A DNA stretch of 64,000 nucleotides from Sipunculus nudus (Eukaryota; Annelida; Sipuncula; Golfingiida; Sipunculidae). Position 1 is the stretch's first letter. The number at the start of each line of letters is the position of its first letter. A program made the position numbers and the translations under genes. Positions 34,901 to 46,304 of this stretch are shown here, piece by piece. Under the pieces are notes generated by a model that was not told where the DNA came from, ran no database searches, and saw nothing but the letters and a program-made list of their open reading frames with translations. The DNA lies in NCBI GenBank assembly GCA_026874595.1, contig CM049306.1, forward strand, positions 66,098,019 to 66,162,018. Reading direction: 5' to 3'.

Positions 34901-36151
34901 CCACAGAGAGCTGAATATCCATGATTGTAACATTGCCTGGTATGATGAATAACTTAAATCACAAATCTAAATTTTTTTTAAAAGCTTTAAAAAAACTTTC
35001 TTGTCAATATTAACCAAAGATAACCTGAAATCTAAATGTCTAGTGGCATGATGTAATAGATGCTGATAAACTGGTGCCAGGCTAGATGTAACAGCATAAC
35101 ACCGCTAACATATATGGTAAAATGACTCCATTCAATCTCCATAATTCAGCCAAATATCATTCATGTGGAACCATTAATTACAATTATTATAAGAATTATT
35201 GTAGGGATTATTCTTGTAAAATATTTAACAAACTGGCTTCAGCGGCATCAGTCGAAAAACGTTTCGTAGGTTTATAACTCATATAGGAAGATACAGCAAA
35301 CTGGCTAAGTTCAGCTTCCCATAACTCAGCCAAAAAGCACTGAACCAAAACCATTTGAACAAACTTAAATTATCAACATCTGAGGATAATTAGTGTGTGA
35401 GATTTAAGAATTTGGCCAAGTGGTTTTTGAGAAGAAGATCTTTGTAGCCACTGAGCTAAAATGGGCTGTTATGGCATATGACTAAATTCAGCTTCCCATA
35501 ACTTGGCCAAAAGTCACTGAAAAGAGACCATTTGAACAAACTTCAGAAAGCACTACCCTAGGATCCTTTCTGTGCGATATTAAACATTTTGGCCATATGG
35601 TTTCAGAGAAGAAGTTTTTTGTAGCACTCAGTGTGATACAGGCACTGATGACCCCTTACAAAAAAGGCCGATGCAGATGGCGCCACCAATACCTCAATTT
35701 CAGATATGACCTATGTGACCAATATTGGCATAAAATTTGATGATGATAGCTCCAGCCATTTCTGAGATTTAAATTTTTATATGCTTTTTTGCACAGTTAA
35801 CAAAGTTCAAACTCCTGTAACTAGGCCAAAAATCTCCGAACTGGAACCATTCGAACAAACTTGAGAAAGATTGTTCCAGGGATCATTTCTGTGAAATATT
35901 GGACAATTTGGCTGGACAATTTCGGAGAAGAAGATTTTTAAAGCTTTTTTAGCTTTTTCCATATAAAATCTAAGAAAATGCAGTTAGAAAAAAAATAAAC
36001 AAAATCCGATATAGTTTTTGGATGACTGATTATTTGCAAAAAATTTGGTGATGCTAGGTCGTGCCGTTTTTGAGATAGCTATAGTTAACGTTCAGACAAC
36101 GCACGCCGCACAACGCCACACCATCGCATAAGCTCACAAGTTCGCTAAAAA
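34901..36151 (+). mobile_element. F2 core and 3' terminus
   Basis: Reiterated core units share CCCATAACTCAGCCAAAA, CCATTTGAACAAACTT and GAGAAGAAGATCTTTG, with a GATGGCGCCACCAATACC motif at about 35678. The 3' end reads CACCATCGCATAAGCTCAC then AAGTTCGCTAAAAA (one mismatch to other F2 ends). No head is found, so it is 5'-truncated or fused to preceding fragments. Confidence 0.65.
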
Positions 36152-36472
36152 GCTGACATCGTAAAGAGTCACACAATGGCAGATGATCGTTTTAAAATGA
36201 AGTTTGAGTGCCGCCATGTGCTGAAACGCCCCGGTATTCTGCTTAAAATATTTTTAACGGCTGTACGTGGTGGGTGGTAAACAGAACAGTCACCTATTCC
36301 GTCCCAGCGTGCCTTGCGGGAATGCTGCCTTGACAAGATGGCTCCCCGCACAGGAACTTGCTTCAGGAAAAAAAACTGGCTTACCTCGACTGGCCACTTT
36401 AATTTTACTTTAAAATCACTCGTTTTCACGTGTCATTTTTCCTATACCTCCTATATGTGCATATCTCGACAA
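36152..36472 (+). promoter_or_regulatory. Single-copy CpG-bearing segment with AAGATGGC motif (candidate)
   Basis: It is non-repetitive, with CAAGATGGCTCC near 36336-36347 (a YY1-like start motif) and CACGTG near 36427. It ends at GACAAG followed by GTAAATT, which has the form of a splice donor. An ATG in the motif opens about 50 codons without a known domain. It lies exactly between an F2 3' end and the pogo-like copy, so it could be a captured first exon or simply internal DNA of that element. Confidence 0.25.
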
Positions 36473-37110
36473 GGTAAATTCAGTTATTTTTTTAAATTTA
36501 GTTAAGTTGACCAGGGATGTTTTCAAAAGCATCAACAAAGTGTGACATGGAGCGATGTCAATGTACATTGTGACGATGATGATACTGAAGTAACCGGTAT
36601 GAAAATGATTTAAATCTTCCAAGTAATTCAAGGAAATGGAATTTTCATCATAGATTAAGATTTCAAAATATTACCTTTATAATTAAAATATATAGTGACT
36701 TGAAATTGATCAGCAGAATATTTTTTTCCAAAATATAATGGAAAATCAGTAGCAAACAAGAATATGGAATGGCATATAAAATCTGTATAAACACTCAGAG
36801 GTTCCTCGGCCCTTACGTCTTCCCAAACTTCATGCATGAGTGACCCTGCAAAAAAGGTGTTTTGGTGTATTTAAATAAAATGCCAAAGGAATTTTATAGT
36901 GGACAGGAATGGCCGTCTCTCAACCTACACATGTTGATTTCTAGAGGATAGCTTGATTGTGTCTTATGTCAAATCATTCCGTAGCAAAAGTTGGTAGGGT
37001 TTTAAAGGGGGGTTCTTAGTATTTGAGCCCCTCAGTGTCTTACCTGGGATTTCGACAAATTCTGGGTGCGGTTATTATCGAAAATGCAGTTTTAAGTGGA
37101 GATTTTACGG
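36473..37110. mobile_element. pogo/Tigger-like element, copy 2
   Basis: It matches 1-635 throughout (TGACATGGAGCGATGTCAA, AAGTAACCGGTATGAAAATG, GGGTTTTAAAGGGGGGTTC) and ends GGAGATTTTACGG followed by TA. Whether the element also includes 36152-36472 cannot be decided because copy 1 starts at the window edge. Confidence 0.6.
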
Positions 37111-37113
37111 TAC

Positions 37114-37751
37114 ATTAAATCCTAATATTTTATCACAATTGAATATTAGGATTACTGCTCGTTGCTGAAAAAAATGTTAATTTTAAGATGCATCTAGTTT
37201 AAAGTACAGGTCTGTCAACAGAATGGGGTGGGGTGGGGGGGGGGGGGAGACAAAAAGGCTCCCTGTGGTATGGTATTAACTGCCAGCCTGATCAAGCTCA
37301 ACTCAGTGGAGAGAGGGCTTGCCCTAGTGATGGGATTGCATAACATTATGCCAACAGCCTGGGGAGCATAAAGAGCAGCAAACATTTTTATTTCTTGAAT
37401 GTACATAGGAACTATATAAAGGAATATTTATGGTAAATATGAGGAAAAACAGATGAGCGGTTTTGATATTAGGCAGTCCTGAATTGTGAAAATAGGTTTT
37501 TAATAAAAAATTGAGGTTTTTCCTTAATTTCTCAAAAGGAACAATGTTGCAAAGACCCAGTTTTCGGCTTGGTAGGAGATCTTGGGGACATCTAACATTA
37601 TGCCGAATTTGGGATTCCTAGGTTCTTATGGTTTCAAAACGTGCCACATCTACGGATGGATGGACGAGCGGACGCATGGAGGGACAGATGGACGGACGAC
37701 GGACAATGGACCACGACTATAGCTCAGATGACTTATAGTCAGCTGAGCTAA
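37114..37751 (+). mobile_element. F1-C 3' fragment with 3' terminus
   Basis: It opens beside a 12-bp-stem hairpin (AATCCTAATATT at 37118-37129 with AATATTAGGATT at 37142-37153). It then has the F1-C poly-G segment (about 37228-37247), ACAGCCTGGGGAGCATA and one core unit. It closes with an ACGG-type tract and TCAGCTGAGCTAA at 37751. No head is present. Confidence 0.6.
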
Positions 37752-37960
37752 TAAAAAATTGAGGTTCTTCCTTAATTTCTAAAAGGTACAAAGTCGCAAA
37801 GACCCAGTTTTCGGCTTGGTAGGAGATCATAGGGACATCTAATATTATGCCGACTTTTGGATTCCCAGGTCTTACGGTTTCAAAACTTGCCACATCTACA
37901 GACGGACGGACAACGGACCACGACTAGAGCTCAGATGACTTATAGTCAGCTGAGCTCAAA
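37752..37960 (+). mobile_element. Second F1 3' end in tandem
   Basis: It repeats the last part of the core (ATTGAGGTTCTTCCTTAATT, GCTTGGTAGGAGATCAT), a short GACGGACGGAC tract and GTCAGCTGAGCTC. It directly follows the terminus at 37751. Confidence 0.65.
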
Positions 37961-39176
37961 ATAAGTGTAATCCCACAACATTTGATGTGTGTCAGATAAT
38001 TGCATCAAATCTCAGGATGGTAGCTCCTGCTGTTCCTGAGAAATTATGAGTTTATGTACAGATGATATCTAAAATCATAAATCATTCTTGTCAATATTTA
38101 CTAAGATAACCTGAAATCTAAATGTCTAGAGGCATGATGTAATGGATGTTGATAAACTGTTGCCAGGTTATATGTATCTGCTTCACACAGCTAACATATA
38201 TAGTAAAATGTTATGGTTAAAACTTTATAATTCAGCCAGAATTCATTCTTTGGAATCATAAAAGACAATTATTATAAGAATTATTCAGGGGATTTTTCTT
38301 GTAAAATATTAAACTAATTGGCCTCAGTGGCATCAGCCGAAAAACTTTTTGCAGGTTTATAACTCATATAGGAAAATACAGCAAAATGGCTAATTTCAGC
38401 TTCCCATAACTCAGCCAAAAATCACTGAACCAAAACCATTTGAATAAACTTGAATAATCAATATCCAAGGATATGTGAGATATGTGTGAGATTTAAGAAT
38501 TTGGTCAAGTGGTTTTTGAGAAGAAGATCTTTGTAGCCACTCAGCTAAAATGAGATGTTATGGCATATGATTAAATTCAGCTTCCCATAACTCAGCCAAA
38601 AGTCACTGAACTGAGACCATTTGAACAAACTTCAGAAAGCACTACCCTAGGATCATTTCTGTGCCATATTTAACTATTTGGCCATATGGTTTCAGAGAAG
38701 AAGTTTTTTGTAGCCCTCAGTATGTTATGGGCACTGATGACCCCCAGTACAAGGCCGATGCAGGTAGCGCCACCAATACCTCAATTTCAGATACGACTCA
38801 TGTGATCAACATTGGCATAAAATTTGGTGATGATAGCTCCAGCCGTTTCTGAGATTGTAATTTTAGTATGCTTTTTTTGACAGATGACTAAATTCAACTT
38901 CCTATAACTCAGTCAAAAATCACCCAACTAGAACCATTCAAACAAACACCGTTTTTGTATCAAATTTTTAATTATTTCGGGGGTACTTATGAGCCCAATA
39001 GCTCACAGGATATGGGTAACAGAGACCTAATTTCAGATTTCCATGAAGACTTTTCATGGAGCTCCCTAGGTGTCAAGTATGAAGATTCTAGGTCAAGTGG
39101 TTACGATTTGTGCCCTGTTACAAGATGAGGCTTTATTTGAAAGTCTCAAAATGAGAAAAAAATGCGTACAAATTAA
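37961..39176 (+). mobile_element. F2 core fragment
   Basis: It has the same reiterated core as 34901-36151 and 44770-45900 (GAAATCTAAATGTCTAGAGG, CCCATAACTCAGCC, GCGCCACCAATACCTC), then GGTTACGATTTGTGCCCTG. No head or 3' terminus is seen. It is followed directly by a new F2 head. Confidence 0.6.
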
Positions 39177-40050
39177 AACAAGGCCTACAGGCCTAATGCG
39201 AACCTGTGCATTGGGAAATACACCAGGTATAATGCTTCAATGTTGGACCATTACTTTTCATGTATATGAACAATGCAAGTACTAAACATTTTGAATATGA
39301 AACAATTACACAAACATCACTGCTGAAATTCTGGCATGGGTGCACACAACACAAAAATGACTGTAGCTTGCACCACCAGTCTTGTAGACAACAAAGCTAT
39401 CAGAGATATATACATATGCCCAATTTCAGACTGATATATCAAACCCCTCCTGAGAAAAACGCAGGGACACACTGTGCAAAAGTCATTGTAGGTTGCAACA
39501 CCTGTCTCGTGAGCGAGAAAGTCATCAAAGACACATAGACAGGTCAAAATACTAGACCAATACATCAAACTTACCTAGAGTTTGATGCATGGGGCTGACC
39601 AGGCTTAGGTGAGAAAGGCAGTTGCCCCGAGTGAACTGTGACAAATTGCTTGCTCAGGCTACTGCACTGAGTGAACTCATGACCTGCACCTGGCAAGACT
39701 GAGTAAAATTTTGACCTGTACCTGGCTGCACTGAGTGAACTCTTGACCTGTTGCATAATCTGACACACTTGGCAGTCTGCCAAAGCTATAAAAGATCCAG
39801 GCTGAACTTTGGTGCCAAATCTGATGCAGTGGGCAGTCTGCCAATGCTATAAATAGAATGCAGCTACTGCACTGAGTAAACTCCTGACCTATACCTGGCT
39901 GCACTGAGTGAACCCTTGACCTGTTGCCTAATCTGATACAGTTATCAGTCTGACAATACCATAAATAGATCCAGACTGACCTTTGGCCTGTTGCCAAATC
40001 TGAAATAGTAGCCACACCTATGCATAAGCTCTCAGATTGGCTCCACATGC
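39177..40050 (+). mobile_element. F2 element, long body, with head
   Basis: The head is CAAGGCCTACAGGCCTAATG then GCGAACCTGTG. The body contains the uninterrupted TA target of the pogo-like element of 1-635 (GCAAGTACTAAAC near 39277-39288), the CTGCACTGAGTGAACTC reiterations and a diverged 3' end near 40021-40045 (GCATAAGCTCTCAG). A 131-codon minus-strand frame here follows the reiterations and is not a gene. Confidence 0.65.
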
Positions 40051-40074
40051 AGCCCTGAGGGGCATGACACACAT

Positions 40075-40312
40075 GAGGTGATCACATGATATTCATGAGT
40101 TGATCACATGCTACCTATGAGTTGATCACATAGTGCCCATGAGGTGTTCACATGTCACCCATGAGGTGATCACATGCCTTGTGCTTGGCTGCACTGATTG
40201 AACTCTTGACCTATATCGGCTGCACTGAATGAACTCTTGATCTGTTGAGGTGATCACATTGTGCCCATGAGGTATTCACATGTCACCCATGAGGGGATCA
40301 CATGCTTTGTGC
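40075..40312. repeat. 22-bp minisatellite in two blocks
   Basis: GAGGTG/GAGTTG recurs at 40075, 40097, 40119, 40141 and 40163, then at 40247, 40269 and 40291, always 22 bp apart. The blocks are separated by about 65 bp of TGGCTGCACTGA text. It is the same unit as at 1484-1576. Confidence 0.85.
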
Positions 40313-41263
40313 TTGGCTGCACTGAATGAACTTTTGATCTATTGCCAAATCTGAAACAGTTGGCAGTTTTTTAACCTATGTAAATATACAGACACAATCT
40401 TGGCCTGTTGGCAAATCTGTTTACACATACTGAAAGACTTTGGCTAAAATGCTTTTTTTTTCAAGCTGAAATATTCATAAACTTTTTATCAAAATATCTA
40501 GAAAAATAAAAGATTCAGTTCTTTCATTGTTAAAGGTCCAATAATTCTGCCAAAAATCATTCAAGTAAACTTGAACAAAGGCCACCTAAGAATAATTTTG
40601 GTGCCATGTAAACAGAAGTTATAACTGAAACAATAATTTTGTTGAAGAACAGTTTTGCAGTCCTCCGTTTGAGTTAGACATAATAATGGCCATAAGACCA
40701 ACTTAAGTTTTTCTGATATTATTGAAAGAACCATGTCCTACGATAATTGTTTTGAAAAATTGAACAATTCAACTTGACAGTTTCATCATAAACATTTTTA
40801 GTTGAAAGAGGCTAAAATTATAAGGTTTTTGCCCATAAAAAAACAGGTCAATGTAGGTGGCACATCAAAATCTGCAACTTCAGATATGAGTCATGTAACC
40901 AACATTTGCACAATACTTGGTAATGCTAGCTTCTGTCATTTCTGAGATAACTATGTCAGTATGCTTACTTGGCCAAATGACCGTTCAAATGCAAACCATT
41001 TGAACAAACTTGAGAGTACTTGCCTCTGGAATCATTTCTGTAAAATATTGAACAATTTGGCTGGACTGTTTACAAGAAGACTTTTAAAGGTTTTTCAGCT
41101 TTTCCCCTATAAAATCTAAGTAAATGCAGATAGCAAAAAACATAAGTTGAATCCCACAACATTTGATATGTGACAGATAACTGCATAAAATCTGGGGATT
41201 GTAGCTCCTGCAATTCCTGAGAAATTATGGGTTGATATACAGATGACCAATGACCCCCGTACA
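40313..41263 (+). mobile_element. F2 tail and core, uninterrupted reference copy
   Basis: It is collinear with 10648-11135 plus 12168-12299 and then with 32440-32730. It serves as the empty-site reference for the F5 insertion (near 40725-40733) and for the TA insertion at 12300 (near 40917). It is cut at 41264 by an F1 head. Confidence 0.7.
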
Positions 41264-44200
41264 AACAAGGGACCCATGGGTCACGGCGCTCAGCTGATCT
41301 TGATTGGACTATAAATGTTTCTCCACTGTGATACTATATCAAGTCGATAAAGCTTATGAATATCATGTACATGTTGGGCTATTATAAAGGAATGTAATGT
41401 AATATGTGAGTAAATGATAAATGAAATTACCTGACTGATGGATTAAAAGAGTCAAATAAAGTGGTTTATTTTTTATTTATTTAGGAGGGGTTGAAAATTG
41501 TGATATATTTGAGCAAATATGAATGCAATGACAGCAGTAATAAGCAGTAGTAGAATGATGATAAGGCTATTTGTTGAAGGATCTAAAGTGTATGGTAGTC
41601 TGCAAGCGTTCAATTTGACAGATATGATGTTATGATTAACTATGCTGATGAAGTGATTTATGAATATGTGACTGTATGACACAATATCTCTTTAGTCTTG
41701 ACAAGGTACATTATTGTGATGCCCACTATGTCTACATATTACACAATATTGACATAATTTCTGGCATGTACATAGGTACCTATGGACGAATAGTTATACA
41801 AAATATTAAAGTATGAATATATCTGATTCATCTTGTTCTTGTTTACTGAGGCTGACTTTGGGATGGGGTTCGGAGAAGGGAAAAGTGAGGGCAGCACGAA
41901 GGTGGATGTAGAAATATTCTATTGTAATGTTTTTCATTTATATAAGAATATGAAAAGCTAAGAGGAAAGGGGCCCTCCTACTTGGTTATAGTAAAGTTCT
42001 AAATAAATGATTGCAAACTAATACTCTGACAAGACTGTCATGAAGAAAAACAGTAAAAGTTTTGAGATACTGTGTTGCATATGAAAATATACAGATGGAC
42101 AGGCAAGTGGACAGAATGGACTAATACCTTTATTTCACTTTCAAGTGAATAATGCATTTAAGTTTATATATAATCCTATTTTTTTAAGCAGATCCACTTT
42201 TACATTAAGAAGTTTTTTAATCTGAATCATTTTTTTATTTACAGGTTTATAAATTTTAATTAAAAAACCTGAAAATATAAGTTAAAATATTAGAATTGTT
42301 GCAAAAGTTGCAATCATTATATATACAGAGTAAAAAACATTGGGTCATATTATGCATACACATATATTTTATTATTTTTAAATCAGTTTTTAAACTGATT
42401 TTAAAAGAAAATAATGCGACAACATGGCATCTACAAGAATATTCCTTGAATCACTATTTAAAAGTTTTGCACATTGGAGTTTTCAGGACATGCTTAATTT
42501 TATTCACCAAAATAAAATAAAAGTAAATTTGATAAAATAAAACATCTTTTCAAATTAAGTATACACACTGTTGGTTGAATGAGGGACAAACAATATCATT
42601 GTGCTAATTACTATCCCAGTTTTAATTAATTACTGGAATTAATAGTCAATTTCACACCTGGTGAAGTTTTTACTCTTCTGAAGTAAGGAATAACTGATCT
42701 CATGAACATCCACACTTTCACAGCAATACACCACTTTGTGGACACAATTAAATGTACACTTTAATCATTGTAACCCTGGTGGTTCAATACAAAATCTAAA
42801 ATGTAGCATGTCCAAGAATAAAATAAAATACAGAAAAATTATAACATTCATCTAGTTTATGCACCAGCTGGGGGGGGATGAGTGCAGGGCAGAGGGGAAG
42901 CCTGCTAGTAGTGGCCAAGCTGGGCCAAGGTAAGCTGCCTGGGGTGGGTTACATAATGCAAGTGAAGGCTGTACTACTAGGTGGGCTAGATGTAAACAAC
43001 ACTTGACACGGTGTATGAAAACATGAATAAAAGCTATTCATTCCAATCAATTTCTTTTGAAAGTTCAGATTTTAAAAGATTAAATCCTTATGCATATATG
43101 CTGGGAAAATTAAATCAACAGTGCCAAAGTTGGACAAAATTTAAGGTACTGATTTTTTATTTATGCTAATAACTTGAAAAATTTGCAAAATTCAGATCTA
43201 ATTTTGGGTAAACAATTGAATCTTGATTAAATAAAGTTATATTCCTGAAAAAAAGTTTCTAGGTTCAGCAATTCTCATGTTAGGTGAGTAAATATATTTC
43301 CTGATTTTTTAAAAAATTGCATTATGTTTTGGTCCATAACTTCAAAATAATACCCAATACTGACCTAATTTTTGGTATGTTCATAGAAAATGTATAAAAG
43401 AATGTGAATACTAAATACGATCAAAAACAGATCAGTGGTTTTGATATTAGGCAGCCTTGAAGTGTAACAATGGCTTTTTTTTTTAACTTAATATCTCGAA
43501 GGAACAAAGTCCTAATGACCCAATTTTTGGTATGGTAGGAGATTTTGGGGACATCTAAAATTATGTCAACAGCCTGGGGAGCATAGAGATGTGCACTGAA
43601 TGACCTACAGTCATCAAAGTGGACTGCTTGACAATGTAAGGGAATACAACAAGAGCCTCCAAAAAAATTCACTAACTAGCCTAATTTTGCAGCTTTTATT
43701 TTCAAATTTCAGATTTTAACAGATTAAATCCTTATGTATACATGGTGTGAAAATTAAATCCATAGTACCTACAGGAAATAAACGTGCCATGGCCAAAGTT
43801 GGGCAAAATTTAAGGTACCAATTTTATATTTTTGCCAATATTTAAAAAATTTAACAAATTTTGATCTAATTTTTGGTATACAATTAAATTTTGATTAATT
43901 AAAATTGTATTACTGGAAAAAAGTCTCTACCTTTAACACTTTTGGTCTTAAGTGACCAAATATCTTCCTGATTTTTTTACAAAGTCCATTATGTTTGGGC
44001 CCATAACTTTTTTAAATTATATAATACTGACCTAATATCTGGCATGTACATAGGAACTATATAGAGGAATATTTAAGGTAAATATGAAGAAAACCAGATG
44101 AGTGGTTTTGATATTAGGCAGTCCTGAAGTGTGAAAATAGATTTCTATTAAAAAATTGAGGTTTTTCCTTAATATCTCAAAGGAACGAAGTCCTATTGAC

Positions 44201-44382
44201 CCAATTTTTGGCATGGTAGGAGATTATGGGGACATCTAACTGAATGCCGAAATTCAGATTCGTAGCTCAAATGGTGTCGAAACGTGCCAGTCTTACGGAC
44301 GGACAGACAGACAGATGGACGGACGACGGACAATGGACCATGACTATAGCTCAGATGACTTATAGTCAGCTGAGCTAAAAAT
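41264..44382 (+). mobile_element. F1-C element, copy 2, complete
   Basis: Head CAAGGGACCCATGGGTCACG then GCTCAGCTGA. The C body includes GTGGTTTATTTTTTATTTAT (uninterrupted here), a divergent middle at about 41830-42690, the CATCCACACTTTCACAGC block and two core units. A GACGGACAGACAGACAG-type tract precedes the terminal TCAGCTGAGCTAAAAA, followed by T. From about 42700 to the end it parallels 26503-28190 closely. Confidence 0.8.
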
Positions 44383-45992
44383 GGTCAATGCAGGTGGCGC
44401 CAACAATACCTGAATTTCACATATGACTCATGTGACCAACAGTGGCATAAAATTTGAGACTGTCATTTTAGTTTTCTTTATTTGGACAGATGACTAGGTT
44501 CAACTTCCTGTAATTCGGCCAAAATTCACATAACTTGAACCATTTGAACAAACTTGAGAGAGATGGTATAAAAGATTATTTCTGTGAAATATTGAACAAA
44601 TTGGCTCGACCATTTCAGAGGAGAAGATTTTTAAAGGTTTTCAGCTTTTTCTCTAAAAAATCTAAGAAAATGCAGATTTTTTTTCAGATCATGAGATGGC
44701 TAATTTTTTGCATTAAATTTCATGATGCTAGCTCCAGTCATTTTCGAAATAGTATGGGTTAACGTATACCTGTGATTGTAAACATTGCCTGGCATGAGGA
44801 ATATCTAAAATCATAAATCTACATTTTTTTAAGTTTTTAAAAAACATTCTTGTCAATATTAACCAAAGATAACCTGAAATCTCAATGTCTGGAGGCATGA
44901 TGTAACGGATGCTGGTAAACTGGTTCTAGGCTAGATGTATCTGCTTCACACAGCTAACATATATGGTAAAATGACTCAATTAAATCTTTATTATTCAGCC
45001 AAAATTTATTCTTTGGAACCATAAAAGACAATTATTATAAGAATAATTCAGGGGATTATTCTTGTAAAATATTAAACAAATTGGCCTCAGTGGCGTCAGT
45101 CAAAAAACGTTTTAGTTTATAACTCATATGGAAAAATAAAGCAAAATGGCTAAGTTAAGCTTCCAATAACTCAGCCAAAAATCACTGAACCAAAACAATT
45201 TGAACAAACTTGAATTATCAACATCTAAGGATAATTAATGTGTGGGATCTAAGAATTTGGTCCAGTGGTTTTTGAGAAGAAGATCTTTGTAGCAACTGAG
45301 CTAAAATTGGCTGTTATGGCATATGACTAAATTCAGCTTCCCATAACTCAGCCAAAAGTCACTGAACTGACACCATTTGAACAAACTTCAGAAGGCACTA
45401 CCCTAGGAACATTTCTGTGCGATATAAAACAATTTGGCCAAATGGTTTCAGAGAAGAAGTATTTTGTAGATGTCAGTATGATACCGGCACTGATGACCCC
45501 CGTTCAAAAAAGGCCGATGCAGGTGGCGCCACCAATACCTGAATTTCAGACATGACTCATATGACCAACATTGGCATAAAATTTGGTAATGACAGCTCCA
45601 GCCGTTACTAAGATTGTAATTTTAGTATGCTTTTTTGGACAGATGACTAAGTTCAACTAGCTGTAACTCGGCCAAAAATCACCGAACTTAAACCATTCGA
45701 ACAAAATTGAGAAAGATTGTTCCAGGGATCCTTTCTGTGAAATATTGGACAATTTGGCTGAACAGTTTGGGAGAAGAAGATTTTTTAGTTTTTTTAGCTT
45801 TTTATCTATAAAATTTAAGAAAATGCAGTTAGCCAAAAAATAAGCAGTTCCGATAGAGTTTTTTAGATGAATAATTATTTGCAGAAAATTACTTGATGCT
45901 AACTCTTGCCGTTTTCAAAATAGTATGGTTTACAGAAAACGGACGACGGCCGACGCCACACCATCGCATAAGCTCACAGGTTCGCTAAAAAA
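44383..45992 (+). mobile_element. F2 core with 3' terminus
   Basis: Reiterated core units (CCAATAACTCAGCCAAAA, CCCATAACTCAGCCAAAA, GGTGGCGCCACCAATACC at 45522) are followed by GACGACGGCCGACGCCACAC and the terminus CATAAGCTCACAGG then TTCGCTAAAAAA. The last block is the reverse complement of GCGAACCTGTG in F2 heads. No head is seen. Confidence 0.7.
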
Positions 45993-46304
45993 TAGGTGGC
46001 GCCACCAGTCTGCAGGAACTGATGAAACACTCCATGATCAATATGAATGCAAAAAATCATGGCCATCAGTACATTTGTTATTCAGATACTGCAGCTTTTG
46101 TATCACATTTTTAATCATTCTTAGGAGTACTTACAAGCCCCATAGCTTGAAGGATATGGATAACAGAGACCTAATTTCAGGTTTCCATAGAGACTTTTCA
46201 TGGACCTATCTTGATGTCAAGTTAGAAGAATCCAGGTCCAGCGGTTACGATTTGTGCCCTGTTAACAGATGACAGCTTCTTTGAAGGTCTCAAATGTATG
46301 GAAA
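45993..46304 (+). mobile_element. F2 fragment between two F2 ends
   Basis: It starts TAGGTGGCGCCACCAGTCTG and includes GGTTACGATTTGTGCCCTG; the same fragment recurs at 48116-48395. It lies between one F2 3' terminus and the next F2 head, as at 48097-48452. Confidence 0.55.

Noticed and set aside
36314-36505. 63-codon frame starting near the AAGATGGC motif
   Set aside because: No recognised domain, and it runs through a donor-like junction into repeat sequence; not called a gene.
39677-40072. 131-codon minus-strand frame, the longest in this area
   Set aside because: It follows the CTGCACTGAGTGAACTC reiterations of an F2 body, as do the frames at 1051-1453; the repetitive text has no protein-family resemblance.
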